A DNA stretch of 17,078 nt from Thermodesulfobacteriota bacterium (GTDB taxonomy: Bacteria; Desulfobacterota; SM23-61), in the NCBI GenBank assembly GCA_030018715.1, contig JASEHN010000014.1:1-17078 (forward strand), read 5' to 3'. Position 1 is the first letter of the stretch. Each line of letters opens with the position of its first letter. Positions 1 through 6,268 of the stretch are shown here, piece after piece. The position numbers were made by a program, and so were the translations under genes. The notes under the pieces were generated by a model. It did no database searches, was not told the origin of the DNA, and worked only from the letters and a program-made list of their open reading frames with translations.

Positions 1-119
1 CTGTCCAGAGGTTTGATAACTCCTTGAAATAACTGGATTCCGGCTGGAGTTTATCCCGATGAAAATCGGGACCGGAATGACGGGGAAAGGGGCTTTCGGA
101 CTTTTTACGAGTTCATCAA
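1..119. repeat. MITE-like palindromic repeat, copy 1 (left end outside window)
   Basis: The right half matches the complete copy at 777-921: the segment beginning CTGGATTCCGGC (33-44), then CCGGAATGACGG, then GACTTTTTACGAG plus TTCATCAA (99-119). The preceding bases, GTCCAG and a TTTGA-rich linker, match the inner left arm of the other copy, so the window edge cuts the element. This copy has its own small inner hairpin, TCCCGAT/ATCGGGA (54-71), absent from copy 2. No transposase is encoded, so it is a non-autonomous or degenerate repeat. Confidence 0.75.
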
Positions 120-331
120 TTTTGATTACAGGGAATTATATGCAATTGGGCGATGGCCAATTTTAATTTAAAGACAACTCCTTTTCCCACAGTGTTCAAA
201 AATGTGATAGTTCCCTTCCCTCCACTCCCTCTTTCATCCCCCTCCCGTCCGGGCTTCATCTATCACTGTGAATTCATCAATCTGCTTTTCCATTTGAATC
301 ATGATGTTGTTAAACACAGCTAATATCGGGG

Positions 332-500
332 CTCGGGGGCCAGGGGGCTGAGCGCCGGCAGCATCGGCTGGGGGAAACCCTTGAAGGAAGGGAGTGGCTG
401 GGTTTCCGCATATTGAAGCGGGGGCTCCTTCCCGCCTAATCCATGGAAAGCCGAGCGCCTCATGATGCCAAGCCCGCCGAGGCGGGACATGGCCCCCGAG
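332..500. other. GC-rich structured intergenic element
   Basis: This GC-rich stretch lies inside an AT-rich intergenic region. Its outer ends are a perfect 11-base inverted repeat, CTCGGGGGCCA (332-342) and TGGCCCCCGAG (490-500). Inside are a second perfect pair, GGAAACCC (373-380) and GGGTTTCC (400-407), a short CCCGC/GCGGG hairpin (473-486), and a GGAAGGGAG/CTCCTTCC pair with one bulge. Two overlapping reading frames stay open on the minus strand but look like composition artefacts with no recognisable domain. It could be a structured RNA, a MITE-like repeat or a decayed gene; the sequence alone does not decide. Confidence 0.5.
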
Positions 501-643
501 TCTGAGAAAGACACCGGTAACGATAACTCTCAAACAAACTGATTCCTAAACAACAGGTTAACATGAGTCAAATGGGAAAGCCTATTCATCAATTTATTGC
601 AAAGTGAAGGGGGCGAAGTCAACTAACAAGGCAAAAATTTAGC

Positions 644-672
644 TTGACAACCCCCAGGTTATATGATAGTCT
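644..672 (+). promoter_or_regulatory. Possible sigma-70 promoter upstream of the TRAP/BKACE cluster
   Basis: A perfect -35 box TTGACA lies at 644-649. The -10 is less clear: TAGTCT (667-672) gives a 17-base spacer and matches TATAAT at 3 of 6 positions, while GATAGT (665-670) matches 4 of 6 with a 15-base spacer. It would give a leader of about 400 bases before dctP. The palindrome at 677-694 would sit on the predicted transcription start, which supports a regulated promoter. Confidence 0.45.
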
Positions 673-676
673 GCGG

Positions 677-694
677 TTCTCAAATTCTTGAGAA
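677..694. promoter_or_regulatory. Perfect palindrome, candidate operator
   Basis: TTCTCAA-ATTC-TTGAGAA is a perfect inverted repeat with 7-base arms and a 4-base centre. It starts about 5 bases after the proposed -10 box, where a dimeric repressor would block initiation. No regulator gene is in the window, so the protein that might bind is unknown. It is not followed by a T-run and is too AT-rich to be a good terminator. Confidence 0.45.
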
Positions 695-776
695 TAAGAA
701 AAAACAATTTTAACCACACCTGCTTTTCTCAGTATTGGGCATTCATATAAGCCAGGATTCCGAATTTACAAAACCC

Positions 777-921
777 AAATTTGATGATCTCGTAAAAAGT
801 CGTCACTCCGGTGAAAACCGGAGTCCAGGGTATTTATAAGCATTTGAAAATACTGGATTCCGGCTTCCGCCGGAATGACGGAAAAGGGCATTTTCAGACT
901 TTTTACGAGTTCATCAAATTT
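777..921. repeat. MITE-like palindromic repeat, complete copy 2
   Basis: The terminal inverted repeats are 25 bases (777-801 and 897-921) with one mismatch. The inner arms are also inverted: GTCACTCCGG and CCGGAGTCCAG (802-828) against CTGGATTCCGG and CCGGAATGAC (853-879). Each inner arm folds on itself, for example ATTCCGGC/GCCGGAAT with a TTCC loop. The whole 145-base unit would make a long cruciform or hairpin in the leader of the downstream operon if transcription starts near 680. It has no coding capacity. Confidence 0.8.
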
Positions 922-985
922 AATTTACGTAACAAAAAACAGAAAGAATCCGATGCTTCCCATCCTGCTAAAAATACATCATAAG

Positions 986-1034
986 AAGGAGGTGATAAAA
1001 AAATTTACCAAGGGAAGTACTATGGGAATAGTAC
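986..1034 (+). promoter_or_regulatory. Orphan Shine-Dalgarno plus 7-4-7 palindrome in the dctP leader
   Basis: AAGGAGGTGAT at 986-996 is complementary to the conserved 16S rRNA 3' end over 11 bases, but no start codon follows at normal spacing. The GTG inside it opens a 17-codon frame ending at 1045, and the only in-frame ATG (1022) is 25 bases downstream. A perfect palindrome GTACTAT-GGGA-ATAGTAC lies at 1017-1034. Possibilities are a ribosome standby or mRNA-stabilising site, a lost start site, or an operator. dctP has its own SD at about 1066-1072. Confidence 0.35.
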
Positions 1035-1081
1035 AATTCGGATAAAAACCCAAAAAATTAATAGCGAGGAGGTATTGCCCA

Positions 1082-2182
1082 ATGAGACCAGTAAGAGCGA
1101 TTACATGTGCGGTTCATGGTTTTTTAATTTTGTGTCTTATCTTCGCAATTACCACAGCTTTTCCACCACCTACTTTAGCACAACCTGCCGTAAAACCAAT
1201 CGTTTGGAAGGTGCAAGGATTTGTGCCCGCCGGACTCTTTTTCCATGACCTTCTGGTGCGCTTGGCTGCTGATATTGAAAAGCTCACCGGCGGGCGTTTA
1301 GTGTGGAAGGTCCATCCGGCTGGGGCGCTATGTCCACCCTTTGAGGCTTTGGATGCCGTAAGCAAAGGTGTGTTTGAAGCGAATTACGGCTATTCCGCCC
1401 AATGGATAGGTAAGATACCCGTCGCGCCGTTGTTCTGCTCTGTGCCTGGCGGTTTCTCGACCTTTGACTTCGTCATGTGGGTCAACCATGGTGGCGGTAA
1501 GGAACTGTGGCAGGAAATGTATGACCGCTACAAGTACAATGTTAAAGTAATCCATGCCGGTACCATCAGCATGGAGATATTTATGTGGGCCAAAAAGCCC
1601 TTGCGGCATGTCGAAGACTTTAGAGGATTAAAGATGCGGATGATGCCGCTGATGGGGCATGTCCTGGCGGCGAAAGGGATGTCGGTAGTTTTTTTGCCAG
1701 CGGCCGAGATATTGCCGGCTCTGGAAAGGGGGGTTATAGACGCCGCTGAATACAGTGTTCCGATTTTCGACCTGAAGGCCGGGTATGGCGACGTCTGTAA
1801 ATACTACCATTACCCGGGGATGCACCAGCCAACCGGCCAACCGGAACTGTTGATTAATAAGGAAGCCTGGAAAAAGCTGCCCGATGACCTAAAGCTCCTG
1901 GTAGAGAAAGTTTGTCACCTCCACATACTTGACAGCTGGCACTACGGAGATGCCGAGAACATAAAAGCCCTGGCAGAATTTGAAAAGAAAGGCAATGTCA
2001 GGGTGGTCATGGATCCTAAGACAGTAGAAACCTTTACGACCTGGGCATGGGAATATCTCGATGCTCAGGGCGCCAAGGACCCTTTCTTCAAAAAGGTATG
2101 GGACTCCCAAAAAGCCTGGATGGGGCAATGGTACCCTTACCAACAGGCCATCCGGATGCCATATGATAAGCTGCCGAAGTAA
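1082..2182 (+). CDS. dctP: TRAP transporter substrate-binding protein, DctP family (system 1)
   Basis: This periplasmic protein should capture a small carboxylate-type ligand and deliver it to the DctQM membrane pair encoded next. The 366-residue product begins with a hydrophobic signal peptide, with likely cleavage after LAQ at residue 34. The mature protein has the DctP fold markers: a GGRLVWKVHPAG segment (70-81), the EDFRGLKMR segment ending in Arg186, which is the family's usual carboxylate-binding arginine, and the ERGVIDAAEY segment (215-224). The start is set by GAGGAGG 9 bases upstream. The following BKACE and dehydrogenase genes suggest an organic or hydroxy acid ligand, which is inference. 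A hairpin after the stop may raise its level over DctQM. Family assignment is secure; ligand unknown. Confidence 0.93.
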   Translation: MRPVRAITCAVHGFLILCLIFAITTAFPPPTLAQPAVKPIVWKVQGFVPAGLFFHDLLVRLAADIEKLTGGRLVWKVHPAGALCPPFEALDAVSKGVFEANYGYSAQWIGKIPVAPLFCSVPGGFSTFDFVMWVNHGGGKELWQEMYDRYKYNVKVIHAGTISMEIFMWAKKPLRHVEDFRGLKMRMMPLMGHVLAAKGMSVVFLPAAEILPALERGVIDAAEYSVPIFDLKAGYGDVCKYYHYPGMHQPTGQPELLINKEAWKKLPDDLKLLVEKVCHLHILDSWHYGDAENIKALAEFEKKGNVRVVMDPKTVETFTTWAWEYLDAQGAKDPFFKKVWDSQKAWMGQWYPYQQAIRMPYDKLPK

Positions 2183-2208
2183 GGGTCTACGAATCAGCCA
2201 AAAATAGA

Positions 2209-2241
2209 GAGCGTCCCTTCCCTTTGGGGGGAGGTACGCTC
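2209..2241 (+). promoter_or_regulatory. Intercistronic hairpin between dctP and dctQ
   Basis: GAGCGT (2209-2214) pairs with ACGCTC (2236-2241). After one C/T mismatch, CCTTCCC (2216-2222) pairs with GGGGAGG (2228-2234), including one T-G wobble, leaving a 5-base loop (2223-2227). No T-run follows, so full termination is unlikely. Hairpins after binding-protein genes commonly protect the upstream mRNA and give excess binding protein over membrane subunits; that role here is inferred. Confidence 0.65.
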
Positions 2242-2259
2242 TCCGGCAAGACGAGGAGA

Positions 2260-2766
2260 ATGATGAGACTTTTTCTACAGTCTATTGATCTCTTAAGTGA
2301 GAAAACTGGGAAGGCTTTTAGCTGGCTGATTCTTGCTCTGACTGGTGTTTTAGTTGTGGAAGTAATAGCCAGGTATATCTTTATTAGGCCTACCTTTTTT
2401 GCGTTCGATATGACTTGGATGCTTTTCGGGTCCTATATCATAATGGGCGCTGCTTACACCCATCTGGCGGGAGGACATGTAAGGGTTGATTTCCTTTACA
2501 GCCGGATCCCCACGCGGAGCAGGGCCATATTAGAACTGGTTCTATATCTCATCTTTTTCTTTCCCCTTCTCTTGTTTTTGGTCATCTCCTGCACTGAATT
2601 TGCCATCGTTTCTTGGGCTGGTGATGAAAGATCTTCTGTCAGCCTCTGGAAACCACCCGTCTATCCCTTCAAAACAGTAATGATGATAGGATTCTATTTA
2701 TTAGCTTTTCAGGGCGTAGCCCAATTCATCAAGCATTTACATATGGTGATGAGAGGAAAGCCTTGA
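2260..2766 (+). CDS. dctQ: TRAP transporter small permease, DctQ family (system 1)
   Basis: This is the small inner-membrane subunit of the TRAP importer, which joins DctM to form the permease that receives substrate from DctP. The 168-residue protein has four hydrophobic segments at about 20-40, 52-72, 90-112 and 136-156, and the DctQ signature GGHVRVDFLYSRIP (71-84). A longer frame could begin at TTG 2224, but that codon lies in the hairpin loop and has no SD. ATG 2260 or 2263, just after GAGGAG (2253-2258), is better, and it gives exactly the length of the second DctQ in this window. The stop overlaps the dctM start (TGATG), so the two are translationally coupled. Confidence 0.9.
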   Translation: MMRLFLQSIDLLSEKTGKAFSWLILALTGVLVVEVIARYIFIRPTFFAFDMTWMLFGSYIIMGAAYTHLAGGHVRVDFLYSRIPTRSRAILELVLYLIFFFPLLLFLVISCTEFAIVSWAGDERSSVSLWKPPVYPFKTVMMIGFYLLAFQGVAQFIKHLHMVMRGKP

Positions 2767-4091
2767 TGTCCCCAGAACTTGCGGTCATCTTGATGTTTGT
2801 GGGAGTATTAGTCGGGGTGATGAGTGGCTTTCCGATCGCCTTTGTCTTTGGGAGTCTTGGCTTAATATTTGGCATCATTACCTGGGGACCACAACAAATT
2901 TTTTATTTATTCCCGATTCGAGCCTATGGAATCTTATCCGAGTATATTTTTGCTTGCGTACCTCTCTTTATTTTTATGGGTTGTATGATCGAAAAGGCCG
3001 GGATTGCTGAGCGGGCTTACGAAATTATGCACAAATGGTTTGGGCCGGTAAGAGGGGGGTTGGCCATTGCGACTGTCTTGATCTGCACCTTATTTGCAGC
3101 CACCACAGGCATAATCGGAGCCTCGGTGGTTACTATGGGGCTCCTTGCCCTGCCGGCCATGGTTAACCGAAATTACCATAAGCCTCTGGCCGCTGGGTGT
3201 GTCTGTGCCGGGGGTACTCTTGGCATTATTATCCCCCCCAGTATCATGTTGGTTATATACGCACCTATGGCAGGTATATCAGTGGCCAAGATGCTGTTTG
3301 GCGCCGTTATTCCTGGTCTTGTCCTCGCCTCTCTATACATCATCTACATCCTCATCGTCTGTGCCCTCAAGCCAGAATGGGGGCCGGCGCTTCCTAAGGA
3401 ACAGAGGCCGAAAAAGCAGCTTTTACCAATGCTGCGGGAGGGAGCTTTAGGTCTATTCCCATTTATTTTCCTCATCCTGGCTGTTTTGGGCACCATTTTC
3501 TTCGGCCTTGCCGCTCCTACCGAAGCCGCTTCCATGGGTGCCGCCGGTTCAGTGCTATTGACAGCTTTATACCGAAAGCTAACCCTAAAAAATCTCCAAG
3601 AGGCGGTTTTCAGCACCTTGAGAATCAGCACCATGGTTATTTTTGTGGCTCTGGGGGCAAACCTATTCACCGGCACCTTCCTCGGCCTTGGAGGGGGGGA
3701 TGTAGTAGCCAATTTCACGGAAGGGCTTGGCTTTGGACCGTGGGGTGTCTTCATAACGGTTTTATTCACTATCTTCATCCTGGGTATGTTGATGGACTGG
3801 ATCGGCATACTATTTATAATGGTTCCCATATTTGGTCCCCTGCTGGCAAAGCTTGGCTTCGACCCGTTGTGGGCGGGAATAGCCATTTGCGTCCTTTTAC
3901 AAACCTCATTCTTGACTCCCCCCTTTGCTTTCTCCATTTTCTATCTCAAGGGGATTGCCCCGCCGGGAGTAACGCTTAGCGACATAACCAAAGGGGTCAT
4001 ACCTTTTGTATGCCTTCAGATTGTAGGCTTGGCTCTGGTTTTGGCATTCAAGCCCTTGGTTCTGTGGCTTCCCGGCTTGATATTCAAGTGA
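2766..4091 (+). CDS. dctM: TRAP transporter large permease, DctM family (system 1)
   Basis: This large subunit carries the sodium-driven transport path of the TRAP importer. The 441-residue protein is almost entirely hydrophobic, with about a dozen membrane segments. Typical DctM motifs are present: FIFMGCMIEKAG (68-79), GGTLGIIIPPS (149-159), APTEAA (250-255), DWIGILFIMVP (344-354) and TPPFAFSIFYLKG (384-396). ATG 2766 is preferred over TTG 2763 because it overlaps the dctQ stop by one base, a common coupled arrangement. Length and motifs are normal. Substrate specificity cannot be read from this subunit. The last codons form one arm of an inverted repeat, CCCGGCTT (4071-4078) with AAGCCGGG (4107-4114), whose significance is unclear. 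Confidence 0.93.
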   Translation: MSPELAVILMFVGVLVGVMSGFPIAFVFGSLGLIFGIITWGPQQIFYLFPIRAYGILSEYIFACVPLFIFMGCMIEKAGIAERAYEIMHKWFGPVRGGLAIATVLICTLFAATTGIIGASVVTMGLLALPAMVNRNYHKPLAAGCVCAGGTLGIIIPPSIMLVIYAPMAGISVAKMLFGAVIPGLVLASLYIIYILIVCALKPEWGPALPKEQRPKKQLLPMLREGALGLFPFIFLILAVLGTIFFGLAAPTEAASMGAAGSVLLTALYRKLTLKNLQEAVFSTLRISTMVIFVALGANLFTGTFLGLGGGDVVANFTEGLGFGPWGVFITVLFTIFILGMLMDWIGILFIMVPIFGPLLAKLGFDPLWAGIAICVLLQTSFLTPPFAFSIFYLKGIAPPGVTLSDITKGVIPFVCLQIVGLALVLAFKPLVLWLPGLIFK

Positions 4092-4185
4092 ATTAAAATT
4101 TTTTTAAAGCCGGGCCAGAAACGGTATTCATTTGGAAAATAACCTGGAATGATAATTTGCCCATTTTATTCTTTGGGAGGATAGA

Positions 4186-4197
4186 ATGGCAAAATAA
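4186..4197 (+). other. Three-codon mini-ORF before the BKACE gene
   Basis: GGGAGG (4176-4181) precedes ATG-GCA-AAA-TAA with normal spacing, 28 bases upstream of the BKACE start, which has its own SD AAGGAGCT. Good SD, ATG and an immediate stop suggest a translated leader, a coupling device or a chance match. There is no direct evidence of translation. Confidence 0.25.
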
Positions 4198-4225
4198 TCA
4201 ACAACGGGAAGGAAGGAGCTAATCC

Positions 4226-5146
4226 ATGAGTAAGGTGATTATCACTGCAGCCATCACAGGGAGTATTCATACCCCCACGATGAGCGATTACCTACCCATC
4301 ACCCCTGACCAGATTGCAGAACATGCCATAGGGGCCTGGAAGGCAGGGGCGGCAATCGCCCATATTCATGTTCGCAACCCAGAAACGGGTCAACCCGTTA
4401 GTGACCTAAACTTATTCCGGGAGGTGTGCACCAAGGTCAAGAAACGGTGTAATATCATTCTTTGCCCAACGACCGGGGGTGGACTGGGGATGACCACCGA
4501 GGAACGTGTTTCTCAGGTGCCTATTTTAAAGCCGGAGTTAGCGTCTTTAAACATGGGTTCGCTGTCCATCGGCATCTTCAAGTTAGCAGAGAAGTACGAC
4601 AAGTTCAAATTCTCCTGGGAACCAGAATACATCAAGTTTACCTATGACTATTCCTTCCCCAACACCTTTAAGACCCTGGAAGTATTCAGCAAGGCCATGC
4701 TGGATGCAGGAACGAAACCGGAGTGTGAAATTTACGAAGTGGGCATGATCAACCATGTCGCTTGGCTGGTAGAGCGAGGGCTTATCAAGAGACCGCCCCA
4801 TATGCAGTTTGTTCTCGGGCTTTTCGGCGGCATGCCAGCCACAGCGCAAAACCTCGTCTTCCTTTATGATACAGCCAAGCGGCAGCTCGATGATTTCACC
4901 TGGTCGGTTGCGGCGGCCGGAAAGGATCAAATACGCATAGGGGCGATGGCCATGGCCATGGGGGGCCATGTCCGGGTAGGATTGGAGGACTCCCTCTATG
5001 CCGGCAAAGGAATAATGGCAAAGAGCAGTGCTGAACAAGTGGAAATGGTGGTTCGTATGGCTAATGTCTTGAGCATCGATGTGGCCACTCCGGACGAGGC
5101 CAGAGAAATGCTTGGATTAAAGGGATTGGACAAGGTCAATTATTAA
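4226..5146 (+). CDS. Beta-keto acid cleavage enzyme (BKACE, DUF849 family)
   Basis: BKACE enzymes condense a beta-keto acid with acetyl-CoA and split it to acetoacetate and a new acyl-CoA, using a zinc-bound TIM barrel. The prototype is Kce of lysine fermentation. The 306-residue protein shows the zinc pair HIH at 46 and 48, the same positions I recall for Kce, and RVGLED at 250-255, where Glu254 should be the third zinc ligand and Arg250 and Asp255 the catalytic pair. Kce Glu14, which holds the substrate amine, is replaced by Ile14 in a TGSIHTP segment, and Kce Ser82 by Thr82. This points to a substrate other than 3-keto-5-aminohexanoate. The gene follows the TRAP genes and precedes two dehydrogenase-type genes. 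Family certain, substrate unknown. Confidence 0.9.
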   Translation: MSKVIITAAITGSIHTPTMSDYLPITPDQIAEHAIGAWKAGAAIAHIHVRNPETGQPVSDLNLFREVCTKVKKRCNIILCPTTGGGLGMTTEERVSQVPILKPELASLNMGSLSIGIFKLAEKYDKFKFSWEPEYIKFTYDYSFPNTFKTLEVFSKAMLDAGTKPECEIYEVGMINHVAWLVERGLIKRPPHMQFVLGLFGGMPATAQNLVFLYDTAKRQLDDFTWSVAAAGKDQIRIGAMAMAMGGHVRVGLEDSLYAGKGIMAKSSAEQVEMVVRMANVLSIDVATPDEAREMLGLKGLDKVNY

Positions 5147-5195
5147 AAATGCGGCGAGGAATTTTAACCCCGTATTTAATAAAGGGAGTTTAATC

Positions 5196-6170
5196 ATGAA
5201 GATAGAAGAAATAAAAACTATTTCGGTCCTCGGGGCGGGAATCATGGGGCACGGGATCGCCCAGAGTTTTTTAATGGGTGGTTTTTTCGTAAAACTTTTT
5301 GACATACAAGAAGCAATCGTAGAAACGGCGAAAGCCCATATCAGGCGCAATCTCGAGCTTTTCCACCAAAGCAATTTTATCAAACGCCCTGAAATCGAAT
5401 CGGCCATGTCGAGGCTGGTCACCACCGTTGAATTAAGGCAAGCAGTAGAGGAGAGCGATTTCATCGTGGAGGCGGCCCCAGAAAACTTAGAGCTCAAGCA
5501 GACGCTTTTCCAGCAGGTGGAATCGTTTTGCCGGACAGATGCGATCATAACCAGCAACACCTCTTCTCTGACCTTGAAAGAAATCGGCGTAAGGGTAAAG
5601 AATAAAGAGAGGTTAGTGATCACCCATTGGTTCAATCCCCCCCATATCGTTCCCACGGTGGAAGTGGTTAAGGGGGATACGACCAGCGACGAGACCGTGG
5701 AGATTGCCTATCAGCTTCTAACCAAGATCAAGAAGGCTCCGGTCAAGATCAATTGGGAGCTACCCGGTTTTCTGATCAACCGCATTCAGATCGCCATGGC
5801 CAGGGAGGTTTTTGATCTCTATGAAAAGGGTGTGGCCAGTGCCGCCGACATTGATAGGGCTGTGAAAGGAAGCTTTGGTTTTCGCCTGGCGAGCATTGGC
5901 CCCTTACTCACGGCCGACCTGGGAGGGTTGGATCTATGGCTGAAGGTCTGCGAGAACCTGCTCCCGCATATTCAGAGTTCCATAGAGCCTTCCAAGACCC
6001 TAAAGCGTTTGGTTTCTCAAGGCCACACAGGGATTAAAAGTGGTAAGGGATTTTATGATTATAATTTAGATTTTTCCCAAAAAGAGCTTGATGAGGCCGT
6101 CCAAAGAAGAGATCGAGAATTTTTGGATCGACTTAAAACCCTTTATTGGTATGAAGATACCAAAGAATAG
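5196..6170 (+). CDS. 3-hydroxyacyl-CoA dehydrogenase-family NAD enzyme (beta-hydroxy acid or carnitine dehydrogenase-like)
   Basis: This family oxidises a beta-hydroxyl to a ketone with NAD+. The 324-residue protein has a Rossmann GAGIMG motif (13-18), Asp36 at the end of the second strand as expected for NAD rather than NADP, NTSS (121-124), the catalytic His144 in HWFNPP with Glu156, Asn195 in PGFLINR, and a C-terminal SGKGFYDY segment (282-289). Variants acting on free acids, such as L-carnitine dehydrogenase and L-gulonate dehydrogenase, share this fold. L-carnitine dehydrogenases are known to work with BKACE enzymes. Sitting 49 bases after the BKACE gene, it probably makes the beta-keto acid that BKACE cleaves. 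A CoA-ester substrate is still possible. Not fused to other domains; length is normal. Confidence 0.85.
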   Translation: MKIEEIKTISVLGAGIMGHGIAQSFLMGGFFVKLFDIQEAIVETAKAHIRRNLELFHQSNFIKRPEIESAMSRLVTTVELRQAVEESDFIVEAAPENLELKQTLFQQVESFCRTDAIITSNTSSLTLKEIGVRVKNKERLVITHWFNPPHIVPTVEVVKGDTTSDETVEIAYQLLTKIKKAPVKINWELPGFLINRIQIAMAREVFDLYEKGVASAADIDRAVKGSFGFRLASIGPLLTADLGGLDLWLKVCENLLPHIQSSIEPSKTLKRLVSQGHTGIKSGKGFYDYNLDFSQKELDEAVQRRDREFLDRLKTLYWYEDTKE

Positions 6171-6268
6171 GACATTCCCTGTATCCAAATAAAAAAACTT
6201 CAGGCCAGGCAAGATTATGGAGGTCCAAAAACTTAGATAGGCCTCACGGACAATTCCAAGGGGGGGGT

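Noticed and set aside
234..533. Minus-strand 99-residue frame (and an overlapping 64-residue frame at 320-514)
   Set aside because: Both cover the GC-rich self-complementary element, have no SD, no domain I recognise and odd composition; best explained as chance open frames.
3344..3937. Minus-strand 197-residue frame opposite dctM1
   Set aside because: Lies wholly antisense to a clear TRAP permease gene and is a proline/lysine-rich shadow translation.
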